Shown here one piece after another: positions 16,744 to 26,623 of a stretch of 64,000 bases of DNA (within the stretch, counting starts at the first letter, position 1; every line of letters begins with the position of its first letter). The stretch covers positions 49,764-113,763 of the forward strand of contig JADZEX010000033.1 of assembly GCA_020850355.1 (NCBI GenBank), in the 5' to 3' direction. Source of the DNA: Fimbriimonadaceae bacterium (lineage in GTDB: Bacteria > Armatimonadota > UBA10988). The notes below the pieces were generated by a model. The model ran no database searches and had not been told where the DNA came from. It saw only the letters and a list, made by a program, of their open reading frames with translations. Both the position numbers and the translations under genes were made by a program.

Positions 16744-18340
16744 TCGACGCCAGTTGCAGCATGGGCTGCTGGCCTTTCGCCACTCCCGCCGGCGGCTCTG
16801 GACGCTGCTGCTGGCGGCGCCGCTGGTGTTGTTGATGCTCGCGGTGCTGGCGTTCCAGCAGTTCGCTCTGGCGCAGCGGCACGGTCTGCCCGCGGCCAAC
16901 CCGGAGCTGGCCCACGCCGCCAGTCTGGTGCTGCTGACCCTGATCACCGTGATCAAGCTGAGCATGGCCAGCCGCGGGCAGACGCTGCCGTTCACGGTCA
17001 GCGATGTCGACCTCCTCTTCAGCAGCCCCCTGCCGCCGCGGCAGGTGGTGCGCTGGAAGCTGCTCCACGATCTCGCCTCGACGGCTGGGGTGGCGCTGCT
17101 GGCAACCTTCTACGTGCGCGCCAACAGCGTCCCGGTCGGCATCGCGCCGGGCTGGCAGCCGCTGGCCCTGCTGTACCTCGGTCTGCTGCTCTACCTGGCT
17201 CTGCTGAGCCTCGGCAGCACCGTCGCGTTTCTGCTGCAGGAGCGGTTGGACGGCGAGCGGCGCTGGGTGGTCAAAGCGCTGTTGACGGCGCTGGCGGTCG
17301 GCGGTGGCTTGCTGGCGGCCGCACCGCTGCTGGCCGAGCAAGGTCTGGGCTGGCTGGTGCAGCCGCTGCAGGCGGGGCTGTCCGTCCTGCTGCAACCGCT
17401 GCTGGCGGCCAGCCGCGTCGCCACCGTCGGCTCGCTGGGCTGGCAGCCGGCGCTGCTCTGGGATTACGCCCTGCTGCTCGGCCTGAGCGGCCTCGCCTGG
17501 TGGTGGATCGAGCGCGGCGCCGAGGGGATCTGGGAGCCTGCCGCCAACACCGCGCCACTGCGGGCGACGCTGCGCCAGGCCGCCCGCACCGGCGATTGGC
17601 GCGCGCTGCGGCAATCCAGTGGTTGGCGCCCGGCCAGCCACACGCCGCAACGCCTGCACGCGACCGGCTGGCGCACGCTGGCGGCGCGGTTGCGGCTCGA
17701 CAAGGCCCGTAGCAGGACCCGCCTGGCTCGCCTGGTTGGCCCGCTGGGATGGTGCGGTCTGTTGCTGCTGGCCAACCGCCTGAGTGCGTCCCAAGATCCC
17801 GAGCTGGCGCTGCTGGCGCCGGGCCTGGTGGTCTACTTCGCGTTCCTCTGCAGCGCCGTCACCGGCACGGCGATGCAGCTCGAGTTGCGGCAGGTTGACA
17901 TCCTCAAACCCCTCCCGCTGCCGACCTGGCAGATCGTCGCGGTGCTCACCGCGGTGCCGCTGCTGCCGCTGATCGTGGGGCTGACCAGCCTCCTGCTGCT
18001 GTTGCCGCTCGCCGCGCCGGGGCTCAACGCGCCGCTCTGCCTCGGCCTGGCGGTGGCGCTGCCGGCCTTCGTGCTGGCCGAAGGCGTCCTGCAGGAGCTG
18101 GCCGGCGTGGTCTTCCCGGGCCTGGGCGACGTGTCGCAGCGGCTGGCGATGGGCATGGCGACGTTGGCGGGAATGGCCCTCTTCCTGCTGCCGGGCGCAG
18201 TGGTCGGGGGCGTCGCCAAGAGCCTCGGCTGCTCCTTCGTGCTCAGCGGCGCGGCGGCCGCGGTGGGCTTCCTGATTCCGGCCCTGCTCGGCCTGGGGGC
18301 CATTGTCTGGCTGCTCGGGCGGCACGATCCGACCGACTGA
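16721..18340 (+). CDS. ABC exporter permease (putative ABC exporter family)
   Basis: 539 aa. It opens LLLQHSRRQLQHGLLAFRHSRRRLW and then VSDVDLLFSSPLPPRQVVRWKLL, the feature of the putative ABC-exporter permeases (PF16962-like, EcsB/YthQ style). About a dozen hydrophobic segments are visible, including WTLLLAAPLVLLMLAVLAFQ and AMGMATLAGMALFLLPGAVV. No substrate-binding protein is nearby, consistent with export; cargo unknown. Convergent with the type III Res gene, 43 bp apart. Confidence 0.82.
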   Translation: MRLLLQHSRRQLQHGLLAFRHSRRRLWTLLLAAPLVLLMLAVLAFQQFALAQRHGLPAANPELAHAASLVLLTLITVIKLSMASRGQTLPFTVSDVDLLFSSPLPPRQVVRWKLLHDLASTAGVALLATFYVRANSVPVGIAPGWQPLALLYLGLLLYLALLSLGSTVAFLLQERLDGERRWVVKALLTALAVGGGLLAAAPLLAEQGLGWLVQPLQAGLSVLLQPLLAASRVATVGSLGWQPALLWDYALLLGLSGLAWWWIERGAEGIWEPAANTAPLRATLRQAARTGDWRALRQSSGWRPASHTPQRLHATGWRTLAARLRLDKARSRTRLARLVGPLGWCGLLLLANRLSASQDPELALLAPGLVVYFAFLCSAVTGTAMQLELRQVDILKPLPLPTWQIVAVLTAVPLLPLIVGLTSLLLLLPLAAPGLNAPLCLGLAVALPAFVLAEGVLQELAGVVFPGLGDVSQRLAMGMATLAGMALFLLPGAVVGGVAKSLGCSFVLSGAAAAVGFLIPALLGLGAIVWLLGRHDPTD

Positions 18341-18383
18341 GTTGCTCGTGCTGGCCCTGGGCGGCGGGGCGGCGCCGTGCCGA

Positions 18384-21350
18384 TCAGATGTCGCCGGCTG
18401 ACACGACCACCTGGAAGTCTACCCCCAACGACTCAAAGTGCCGTTGGCCGCAGCGAACCTTGTCGGCCTCGCTGGTGCGCAGCTTCAGGAAATCGCGCGT
18501 GCCCTTCGTCTCACGCACCATGTACAGGGCCTGCCCATTCGCTTTGACGATGGCCCAGTCCGGGTTGTACTTGCCGACCGGCGTGTCGATCTCGAACCAG
18601 CGGGGCAGCTTCACGAAGAGCTTGATGTCCTCGCGCTGGTCGAGCTGGCGCGCGAACTCGAGCTCGACTTCCGAATCATAGACCACGTGGTCGTAGATCG
18701 ACTTCGCCACCTCCAGGGCGTTGAGGTAGTTGATCAGCTCCTCGTTCTCGAACAGCACCATTTCCCACTCGGCCCGCGAACCGTGGCCGTCGATCCGCTC
18801 GTACTTGATCCCATCGACCACCAGGCGGTGGAGTTCGTGCTTCAGGATCGTGGCCACTTGGTCGAGGAAGCGCTGCGGATTCTGGAACAGCTCGTCCAGC
18901 CGACCCGACTCCGTGAGGATGCGCACGAGCGTCGAGCGGGTCAACTCGGTCTCGTTCTGAAGGTACGCGAGGATGTCTGGGACCGGCGCCCGGCTGGCCA
19001 CGCGCTCCGCAGCGGCGCTCACTGCCGTGGTCGTAATCCCGCCTCGCTGGACGTGCAGCGCGCCGGTCTCCACCTGGATCTGCGGGGCGGCGACCCGCTC
19101 CATCTGCCTGACCGCGCGCACCGCCTGCCGCACCAGGTCGTCGGTCTTGAACTCCACGCGGTAGGTGGTCTTCGGTTTGATGCGGTCCCAGAGGGCCCGG
19201 AACTCCGGGCTCAACTGCGCTTCCTTGTTGAGCACGGCTCGGCCTTCCTGCTTCTCCCGGCGGATGTGGCGTTCGATCTGGTAGGACGACAGCAGATCGA
19301 CCACGGCGGGCACCAGGTCGTGGAAGGCGTCGGGCAGCTCGATCTTGAACCCCGGCCGGCGCGGGTCGAAGGCCGGCTGGATGCGACCGTCGCGGTCGAG
19401 CATCCGCTGCTCCACCAAGGACTGGTGGATCGCTCCGGCAGCGGCGCGGCCGATGGGTTGCTCCACGCCATCCACGACCTGCACCAGCCGCGCCAGCGCC
19501 GTCAGCGGCACCTTGCCAAAGGTCACGCCGCAGTCCTCTTCGTATTCGGTCTGGAGGGCCCTGGCGAACTCTTCGTAGCTCTCGTTGGCCATCACGTACA
19601 GCCTGTTGACCGCCTCGTCGAACACCCGCGCGCCCGTTTGGTCAACCGGCAGCCGCAGCCCGCGTCCGATCTCCTGCCGCTTCTTGAGCGTGCTCTTCGT
19701 CTCATTCAGCGTGCAGATCTGGAACACGTTGGGGTTGTCCCACCCCTCGCGCAAGGCCGAGTGGCTGAAGATGAAGCGTAGGGGCTCGTCCACCGAGAGC
19801 AGCCGCTCCTTGTGGCGCATGATCAACTCATACACGTCGTCGTCGGCCTGGGTGTCGCCGCGCGTGTCCTTGTAGCCGCCCTTCTTGTCTTCGGCGAAGT
19901 AGCCGTTGTGGAGCCGCTCAGGCGGCTCGGCCAGCCACGGCAAGGCGGCGCGATAGTGCTCCTCGCGAGCGAGGGCAGCCAACTCCTGCTCGAAGGCCAC
20001 CGCGAACTTGCCGGCGGCCCCGTCGCTGCCCCGGTAGTTGGCGACGCGGTCGATGAAGAACAACGACAGCACCTTGATGCCGCGCTCCCGCACCTGCAGT
20101 TCCTTGTCCAGGTGCCTCTTGATGGTGTGGCGGATCTGCGTGCGCCAGACGTCGTCGCGCAACCCGCCGTGCTCCTGCCCTGGTGCCAGCCGGAGGCCGT
20201 TGCTGAACAGGACATACTCGTTGCCCGGCTCGGCGCTGATCTCGGCCACCTCGAAGCCCGTCTGGTAGGCGGCGCGTTCGTTCGAGAGCGAGTGAAGGTC
20301 CGCCCCTTGGGTGACGGTGCGAGTGACCTCCTTCACCTTGCCGTCGCCCTGCTCGTGGAACCTCAGCCTGGCCTTGATGCCCTTGGTGTAGTCGATCCCC
20401 TCGACCCGGACGAACGCCTCGTTGGCCGCTCCATCCGCCATGGCGCTGGCGACCACAATCTGCTTCACCAGCCGCAGCTCGAACGCTCGCACCGGATCCA
20501 GCCGGTAGACCAGGTTGTACGGGTTGCGGTGCGTCGCCGAGTAGCGCAGGGTGCAAAGCGGGTTGAGCTCCTGAATGGCCTCCTGCGACTTCTCGGTCGA
20601 ATCCACCGACTGCGGCTCGTCGATGATCACGATCGGCCGCGCCGCCTGCACGTAGTGGATCCAGGCATGGCCGTTGGCCCCGTCCTGCTCGCGGTAGATC
20701 ACGTTGCTCTTCAACTCGTCGGCGGTGCCCGTGAAGTTCTTGCGGAAGGCGTCGATGTTGATCACCATCACCTGCAAGGTCGTGCCCGTGGCAAAGTGCC
20801 GCAGCCGGTTGACCCGCCTGGCGTCGTAGACGAAGTGCTCAAAGGGTGGGTTGTTGTAGAGCGCGCCGAAGTGGTCGGCGGTGATGGCGATGTTCTTCAG
20901 CACCCCTTCGCGAATGGCCACGCTGGGAACCACAATCACGAACTTCTGGAAGCCGTAGCGGTGCCACAGCTCGAAGATGGTACGCAGGTAGACGTAGGTC
21001 TTGCCCGTGCCGGTCTCCATCTCGACGGAGAAGTGCGGCACGCGGCGCGGCTGGTTGGCGACCGGGTCGAACAACTCCCACGCCGCCAGCGGCTCCGTGG
21101 GGTCCTGCACTTCGAGGTCGTGCCGCGCCTGCACCGTGCGGGTGTTCGCGTTCAGGCGATCGGCGGCCAGCAGCAGCCGGTTGCCGACGCCCAACTCGGT
21201 GCTCTCCTGCCCCGCCAACAGCCCGCCCCAGTCGCCCGTCCGGATGATGGCGTACTCCAGCGGCCCCTGGGGCTGCCCGTCGAACAGGTCGCAGACCGCC
21301 GCCACGGCGTCGAGCTGGAACTGCTGATTCGCGTCGAACTGGAGCTTCAT
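18384..21350 (-). CDS. res: Type III restriction enzyme, Res subunit
   Basis: 988 aa, standard length. Helicase part: Walker A in METGTGKTYVYLRT (about residue 111), DExx box IIDEPQS (about 244), SHSALREGWDNPNVF and the motif VI-like QEIGRGLRL. C-terminal PD-(D/E)xK nuclease: YNPDWAIVK followed by MVRETKGTRD near residue 950. With Mod it would translocate on ATP hydrolysis and cut near paired asymmetric unmethylated sites. Last gene of the three-gene defence operon; about 100 bp with a hairpin repeat separate it from mod. Confidence 0.93.
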   Translation of the reverse strand: MKLQFDANQQFQLDAVAAVCDLFDGQPQGPLEYAIIRTGDWGGLLAGQESTELGVGNRLLLAADRLNANTRTVQARHDLEVQDPTEPLAAWELFDPVANQPRRVPHFSVEMETGTGKTYVYLRTIFELWHRYGFQKFVIVVPSVAIREGVLKNIAITADHFGALYNNPPFEHFVYDARRVNRLRHFATGTTLQVMVINIDAFRKNFTGTADELKSNVIYREQDGANGHAWIHYVQAARPIVIIDEPQSVDSTEKSQEAIQELNPLCTLRYSATHRNPYNLVYRLDPVRAFELRLVKQIVVASAMADGAANEAFVRVEGIDYTKGIKARLRFHEQGDGKVKEVTRTVTQGADLHSLSNERAAYQTGFEVAEISAEPGNEYVLFSNGLRLAPGQEHGGLRDDVWRTQIRHTIKRHLDKELQVRERGIKVLSLFFIDRVANYRGSDGAAGKFAVAFEQELAALAREEHYRAALPWLAEPPERLHNGYFAEDKKGGYKDTRGDTQADDDVYELIMRHKERLLSVDEPLRFIFSHSALREGWDNPNVFQICTLNETKSTLKKRQEIGRGLRLPVDQTGARVFDEAVNRLYVMANESYEEFARALQTEYEEDCGVTFGKVPLTALARLVQVVDGVEQPIGRAAAGAIHQSLVEQRMLDRDGRIQPAFDPRRPGFKIELPDAFHDLVPAVVDLLSSYQIERHIRREKQEGRAVLNKEAQLSPEFRALWDRIKPKTTYRVEFKTDDLVRQAVRAVRQMERVAAPQIQVETGALHVQRGGITTTAVSAAAERVASRAPVPDILAYLQNETELTRSTLVRILTESGRLDELFQNPQRFLDQVATILKHELHRLVVDGIKYERIDGHGSRAEWEMVLFENEELINYLNALEVAKSIYDHVVYDSEVELEFARQLDQREDIKLFVKLPRWFEIDTPVGKYNPDWAIVKANGQALYMVRETKGTRDFLKLRTSEADKVRCGQRHFESLGVDFQVVVSAGDI

Positions 21351-21363
21351 TGGCGATCCTCTA

Positions 21364-21447
21364 TCTCACGCAGAGACGCTGAGCCGCAGAGAGGCCGAGT
21401 CCGAATGCCGAGATTCCCATAGTCGTTCTCTGCGCCTCCCCGTGAAC
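21364..21447. repeat. Intergenic hairpin element, copy 1 (CACGCAGAG family)
   Basis: CTCACGCAGAGACGCTGAG at one end and TTCTCTGCGCCTCCCCGTGAA at the other form imperfect inverted ends. Same family as the elements at 23407 and 29543. Sits between mod and res, so it would be in their mRNA. Confidence 0.7.
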
Positions 21448-21453
21448 AACCAC

Positions 21454-23373
21454 TCACACCGTCTTGAACTTCACCACGCCCTGGCTGCGGAAGATCTGCA
21501 CGGCGTTGGTCTTGAGCTGGTCGTTGCCGGCGAAGCCCGCGTCGAGGCAGACCACCCGCTCGGGCTGCCGCTCGGCGATCGCGCGGATCAGCTCCAGCGT
21601 CAGCTCACGCTCCAGGCACAACAGCAGCCCCCCGTCAGCCACGCTGTAGACCACCTTGCCCGCCACGGTCAGCGTCTCCACCGGTGCGGTCAGGGGGAAG
21701 CCCTCCTTCAGCAGTATCTCGAACAGCAGGTCCTGCTCGCCGCGCCCCTCGCGAATGTGGTCGACGTGGAGGCTGAGTTGCTGCGCCAGCCCGTCGGCAT
21801 CGTGCGACGCGTCCGCGTCCCAGGTGGTGAAGTTGGACTGGTCGAGCTTGAAGACCCGGAATCCCAGGTCCGCCGGGGCCGGCGCCGCCTCGAACAGACT
21901 GCCCTGCGGCGCGCTCGCTTCCGGCGTCAGACGCTGGATCACCCGGCGCACCCGCTCTTTGGTGATGTCGGCGATGGTCGGGTAGTCGTCCCGGCCGGTT
22001 GGTTCGGGGAGTTGGACAAGGACGAACTTCCGGCTGCCGCCATCCGCGCGGTTATGGGCGAGCACGGCGTGGGCCGTGGTGCCCGACCCGGCGAAGAAGT
22101 CGAGGACGATATCGCCCGGCCGGGTACAGAGTTGCAGTAGTCCCGTAAGCAACTCTACGGGTTTGGGGAAGCTGAAGGGACTGCCATCGCCAAAGAGATC
22201 TTGTAGCTGCTGCGTGCCTTTTGTTGCCGTGCCGTAGGTGGCCGCATCGAACCATGACGTAGGAACCTCGCCATATTCGCGCTTCTCTCTGTAGAACACC
22301 TTGAGTTGTGGACCGGCGTTGCCAGAAGAACCGAATACAATCCGCTTGTCCGCCAACAGTTCGTGATACTTCGGTTCCTCGGTCCGCCAACACCGCCCTT
22401 TGGGCGGCATTCGCCGCTCCCCGGTATTAGGGTTGACGATCTCGTACGTCAGGTTCGGGCGGATGTTGGGCGCATCGAACGGGTCGGCTTTCCACGGGCC
22501 GCGCGGGTCGTTGTCTGGATTGGTGTACCGCGATGGGTCAACAGGCGCGGGATACGCGGCGAAACTTGGCAGTCTGTGCCACACATCGCGGTTGGTCTCC
22601 TTGAGGCGGCGGTGCTCCTTCCGCCGCACCTTCGCGTAAGCGACGAGGTACTCATGCTGAACGCTCAGATCGGTATCGCCAGCGACGGATTCCCTCGACT
22701 TCCATGGAAGTTGTGCAACCAGGTTCTCGGCGCCAAAGACCTGATCGCAGAGAAGCCGTAGATTGGCAGCCTCGCCATCATCAATGCTCACCACGACAAT
22801 CCCGTTGTCGGCGAGCAGGTTCCTCGCCAGATACAGCCGCGGGTACATCATGTTCAGCCAGTTGGAGTGGAACCGCCCGTCGGCCTCCGTGTTTGTGCTG
22901 AAGGCGCGTCCGGCGGCGTCGACCTGTCCGGTCAGCGCGAGGTAGTTGCGCAGGCTGTCGGCGTAGTCGTCGGGGTAGATGAAGTCGTGGCCGGTGTTGT
23001 AGGGCGGGTCGATGTAGATCATCTTGACCTTGCCCAGGTAGGACTTCTGGAGCAGCTTGAGCACCTCCAGGTTGTCGCCTTCGATGATCAGGTGCTCGGT
23101 GGTATCGAAGTTGACACTCTCCTCGGGGCAGGGGCGGAGGGTGGCGAGCGTCGGGGTCTGAATAGCGCGGAAGCAGTCGGCCTTGCCGGGCCAGGTCAGG
23201 CCGTAGCGCTCCTTGCCGACATCGACCATCTCACCGAGGGCCAGGCGCAGGCGGTCGAAGTCGATCTGGCCGCCTTCGGTGCGAACCTCGGGGAACAGGC
23301 GGAGCAGCTCCGCGCGCTTGTCGGCGGTGAGGTCGTGGGAGCGGAGGTCGAGGGGTTCGGGCTGGTCGTTCAT
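21454..23373 (-). CDS. mod: Type III modification methyltransferase (adenine-specific)
   Basis: 639 aa from ATG 23373 (GAGGAG upstream; 23394 possible). DPPYNTG at residue 122 (motif IV) comes before the SAM-binding VLDFFAGSGTTAHAVL (about residue 430), the beta-class order of type III Mod proteins, which make N6-methyladenine. The region between them, with WKSRE-type segments, should hold the target recognition domain. It protects host sites and directs Res. Flanked on both sides by copies of the hairpin repeat. Confidence 0.93.
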   Translation of the reverse strand: MNDQPEPLDLRSHDLTADKRAELLRLFPEVRTEGGQIDFDRLRLALGEMVDVGKERYGLTWPGKADCFRAIQTPTLATLRPCPEESVNFDTTEHLIIEGDNLEVLKLLQKSYLGKVKMIYIDPPYNTGHDFIYPDDYADSLRNYLALTGQVDAAGRAFSTNTEADGRFHSNWLNMMYPRLYLARNLLADNGIVVVSIDDGEAANLRLLCDQVFGAENLVAQLPWKSRESVAGDTDLSVQHEYLVAYAKVRRKEHRRLKETNRDVWHRLPSFAAYPAPVDPSRYTNPDNDPRGPWKADPFDAPNIRPNLTYEIVNPNTGERRMPPKGRCWRTEEPKYHELLADKRIVFGSSGNAGPQLKVFYREKREYGEVPTSWFDAATYGTATKGTQQLQDLFGDGSPFSFPKPVELLTGLLQLCTRPGDIVLDFFAGSGTTAHAVLAHNRADGGSRKFVLVQLPEPTGRDDYPTIADITKERVRRVIQRLTPEASAPQGSLFEAAPAPADLGFRVFKLDQSNFTTWDADASHDADGLAQQLSLHVDHIREGRGEQDLLFEILLKEGFPLTAPVETLTVAGKVVYSVADGGLLLCLERELTLELIRAIAERQPERVVCLDAGFAGNDQLKTNAVQIFRSQGVVKFKTV

Positions 23374-23406
23374 CGGGGGCTCCTCTTCGCGCAAAGGCGC
23401 CGAAAG

Positions 23407-23535
23407 GACTCACGCAGAGACGCGGAGACGCAGAGACTCAAGGTTCGGCCAAGAGCAACCGTCGCGGCAGCCCCACGAGGTGAGACCCGGTGACCCCAAC
23501 CCGGACCGGCCGTTCTTTGCGCCGCCGCGTGAGTC
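23407..23535. repeat. Intergenic hairpin element, copy 2
   Basis: Terminal inverted repeat GACTCACGC at 23407 and GCGTGAGTC ending at 23535, with the CAGAGACGCGGAGACGCAGAG core. It ends 1 nt from the SNF2 gene stop and fills the SNF2-mod gap. Confidence 0.8.
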
Positions 23536-23536
23536 A

Positions 23537-26422
23537 TCAGTCCAGGCTCCAACGGATGGTGAAGAGCGTCGCCTGCTCCAGGCTTTGCTCCAGACGGCGG
23601 CTGATCTCGTCGAGCAGGGCGTCCTTCTGGTGCTCAATCTCGCGGACGGCCTGGTCGTAGGCGCGCCAGGCGTCGTCGCGCTGGCCTTCGAGCGTGCGTT
23701 TGGCGCGTTGGCGCTCCAGCTTCTCGGGCAGTGTCGGCGCGAAGCGTGCGGCCTTGGTGGCTTCCTTCAGCTCCAGGTCCAAGCCGTCGAGTTCAGCCTT
23801 CAAGGCAGCGCGGCGGTCCGCCGCCCAGCGGTCGAGCTTGTCCAGCTCGGTGTCGAACCAGCGGCCGTTGCGGGCCGCCAGGTCCTCCAGCAGCGCGGCG
23901 TGTTGGTGACCGAGGGCGGCTTGGAGCGTGTCCGCCACCTCGATCGGTACGGCGAGTTGGTCCCGGGCCGCCGCCGGCAGGTCGAAGAAGCGGCGGCACT
24001 GGTCGGGCTCCAGCAGGTCGCCGCTGTCGGTGACCCCGGCGAGCACCAGCAGTTCCTCGGTCTCAAGGGCGCGGAGCACGACGCGCGTCACCGTCAACCA
24101 GCCGCGCTGGCCACGGAGCGGCGTCAGGGCCGCGATGTTGCGGCCGCTGCCCGTGTAGTTGAAGACCACCTGCGCCGGGGGCACGGCCAGGGTCTTGCCC
24201 AGTTCCAGCACGCGCTGCGCCAGCGGATGGCCGACGCGGTAGGTGTTGGCGTCGTCGACGCCCTTGCCCAGACGGTACGGCCCGGGGTGGATCCGCTCGC
24301 CCGGGAACGGGTTGGTGTGCAGCGTGAAGCGGTAGCCCGTCGGGTCGAAGTGCGCGTAGGGGTCGAGCAGATAGCGGGTGAGCAGCCACAGCCGTTCGTT
24401 GAAGCGGTCGAGCAGGTCATGGCTCTGGATGCGGACCTTCTCGACCACCTCCTGGTCGAAGTTGTCCAGGAGCAGTTCGCGGGCGTCGCGCTGGCCCGCC
24501 GCGATCTGGTCGCCGAGTTCCCGTTGGAGCTGGTCGAACTCGAACTGGATCTGCTCCGGGGTGCGGCACTGCTGGTAGATGGCGGCGATGCGCTTCTCGA
24601 AGTCGACCCCGGACTCCACCACGCCCAACACCTCGTCGCTGGCCCCGAACACGCCGTCGAACAGGCGGAACTTCTCGTCGAGCAGTTGGTAGACGCGCTG
24701 GTCGGCGGCGTTCCGGCGGTTCAGGAAGTTGACCACCACCACATCGAACTGCTGGCCGTAACGGTGGCACCGCCCGATGCGCTGCTCGATCCGCTGCGGG
24801 TTCCAGGGCAGGTCGTAGTTCACCACCAGATTGCAGAACTGCAGATTGATGCCTTCGGCGGCGGCCTCGGTGGCGATCAGGATCGCCGCGTGATCGCGGA
24901 AGTGCTCGACCAGGGCGGCGCGCATGTCGGCGCTGGGCGAGCCGCTGATCCGGTCGGTGCCGGCGTGCCGCTGCAGCCAGTGCTGGTAGATCGCCTTGGA
25001 GGCGCGGTCGGCGTTGGTTCCGTTGAATAGCATCACCCGCCCCGCGAACTCCGTCGCTTCGAGCACGCGGCAGAGATACTCCTGGGTCCGGCGCGACTCG
25101 GTGAAGATCACGGCCTTCTGCTGCAGCGTGGCCGCGCCCTGGCGTTGTTGGGCTTCGGCGGCGGCAGCGAAGCCGCGGCGGAGGGCGGTCAGCAGCACCT
25201 CGCCCTTGGAGTTTCGGACAATGGAACGCGCGAGCTGGTGGAAGCGCTGCAGGCTTTCCTTTTCCCGGCGCAGGGCGGCCAGCGCCTCGGGCGGGAGGTG
25301 GACGATCGGCCGTTGCCCCGGCCGGTCGTCGTCCTCGTCCCACTCGTCAGCCAGCTCGTCGTACTGCTCCCACTCGTCAGCCAGTTGCTGCGGAGGCTGA
25401 TCGACCGCGGCCTGCTGGTCCTCGGCGGCCTGCAGCTTCTGCACCAGGCCTGCCAGGGTGGCCGTGATGGCGTAGGTGGAAGAGGCCAGTAGCTTGCGCA
25501 AGATCAGCGTCATCAGCGAGCGCTGACTGGCGGGCAGCGCGTAGAGTTGCGCGCCTTGGAGGTAGTCGGAAACGAGGTCGTAGAGCTCCTGTTCCGCGTC
25601 GCTGGGGACAAACTCCTGCACCAGGGCGTGCCGGTTGGTGTACTTGACGTACTCCAAGACCTGGCGGCGCAGCGTCCGCTTGCACAGGGGCCGGAGGCGT
25701 TCTTTCAACTCACTGAAGTCGTCGTCGCGGCCCAACCGCGCGAAGCGCGCGCGGTAGGTGCCCAGGTCGCCGAAGGCGAACTCGTCGATGATGCTGACCA
25801 GACCGTACAGCTCGAGCAGCGAGTTCTGGAGCGGCGTGGCGGTCAACAGCACCTTCGGAAACGGCTCGACCGACTGCTTGATCGAGGCGGCGATCTTGCT
25901 GGAGCCCTTGTACACATTGCGCAGCCGGTGTGCCTCGTCGACCACCACCAGGTCCCACTTCGTCTGGCGGATGTAGGGCTCTCTGGAACGCGCGAACTGG
26001 TACGAGCAGAGCACCACGGCGGGTTGCTGGAACGGGTTGAGGTTGCCCGCCTTGATGGTCTCGTTGAAAGTGCGGGCCTCCAGAATGGCGGTCGGCAGAA
26101 AGAACTTGTCCTCCAACTCCTGGGCCCACTGCTTGCGCAGGTTGGCCGGCAGGATCACCAGCAGACGCCGTCGGCGCTCCGCCCAGTTCTGCGCCAGCAG
26201 CATCCCCGCCTCAATGGTCTTGCCCAGGCCAACTTCGTCCGCGAGGATCGCACCCTTGGAGAACGGGTTGCGGAAGGCGAACAGGGCCGCCTCGACCTGG
26301 TGCGGGTTGAGGTCGACCTGCGCATCGGCCAGCACGGTCGCGAGCTTCTCAACGCTGTCGGAGGCGTGGCGACGGGTCAGTTCGTGTGCCAGATAGGTGG
26401 CATGGTAGTTCGTTAGAGTCAT
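23537..26422 (-). CDS. SNF2-family helicase linked to the type III R-M genes
   Basis: 961 aa from ATG 26422 (26443 possible); the 1573-aa ORF extension is antisense to the next gene. Motifs: ILADEVGLGKTIEAG (Walker A), VVVDEAHRLRN (DEAH), LLTATPLQNS, then the C-terminal helicase lobe with IATEAAAEGINLQ and IEQRIGRCHRYGQ. The last 300 residues are coiled-coil-like (LKEATKAARFAPTLPEKLERQRAKRTLEGQ). SNF2 plus Mod plus Res is a recurrent neighbourhood in bacteria as I recall, and resembles DISARM DrmD in this subunit only. Probably assists restriction or acts as a DNA translocase in defence. Confidence 0.88.
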   Translation of the reverse strand: MTLTNYHATYLAHELTRRHASDSVEKLATVLADAQVDLNPHQVEAALFAFRNPFSKGAILADEVGLGKTIEAGMLLAQNWAERRRRLLVILPANLRKQWAQELEDKFFLPTAILEARTFNETIKAGNLNPFQQPAVVLCSYQFARSREPYIRQTKWDLVVVDEAHRLRNVYKGSSKIAASIKQSVEPFPKVLLTATPLQNSLLELYGLVSIIDEFAFGDLGTYRARFARLGRDDDFSELKERLRPLCKRTLRRQVLEYVKYTNRHALVQEFVPSDAEQELYDLVSDYLQGAQLYALPASQRSLMTLILRKLLASSTYAITATLAGLVQKLQAAEDQQAAVDQPPQQLADEWEQYDELADEWDEDDDRPGQRPIVHLPPEALAALRREKESLQRFHQLARSIVRNSKGEVLLTALRRGFAAAAEAQQRQGAATLQQKAVIFTESRRTQEYLCRVLEATEFAGRVMLFNGTNADRASKAIYQHWLQRHAGTDRISGSPSADMRAALVEHFRDHAAILIATEAAAEGINLQFCNLVVNYDLPWNPQRIEQRIGRCHRYGQQFDVVVVNFLNRRNAADQRVYQLLDEKFRLFDGVFGASDEVLGVVESGVDFEKRIAAIYQQCRTPEQIQFEFDQLQRELGDQIAAGQRDARELLLDNFDQEVVEKVRIQSHDLLDRFNERLWLLTRYLLDPYAHFDPTGYRFTLHTNPFPGERIHPGPYRLGKGVDDANTYRVGHPLAQRVLELGKTLAVPPAQVVFNYTGSGRNIAALTPLRGQRGWLTVTRVVLRALETEELLVLAGVTDSGDLLEPDQCRRFFDLPAAARDQLAVPIEVADTLQAALGHQHAALLEDLAARNGRWFDTELDKLDRWAADRRAALKAELDGLDLELKEATKAARFAPTLPEKLERQRAKRTLEGQRDDAWRAYDQAVREIEHQKDALLDEISRRLEQSLEQATLFTIRWSLD

Positions 26423-26623
26423 CAACTCCGGCCCGCCCGGCATCGGCCGCTCGGCCCACTGCTGCTGGTCCGGCTGGCGCGACCCTGCCCACGCGGTCCC
26501 GGTTCGCGTCCGGCGGCGCGTCTCCTCCCGCCGGCGGGGCGGACGCTCTACGCCGGTTCGCCCTCCGTAGCTCGCCGCAGGAGTCACCGGCGGCGGCGCG
26601 AAGTCATGGGCAGGACGAACCCG

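Noticed and set aside
18384-26422. DISARM defence system
   Set aside because: Only a DrmD-like SNF2 helicase and a methyltransferase are present; DrmA, DrmB (DUF1998) and DrmC are missing and a type III Res is present instead.
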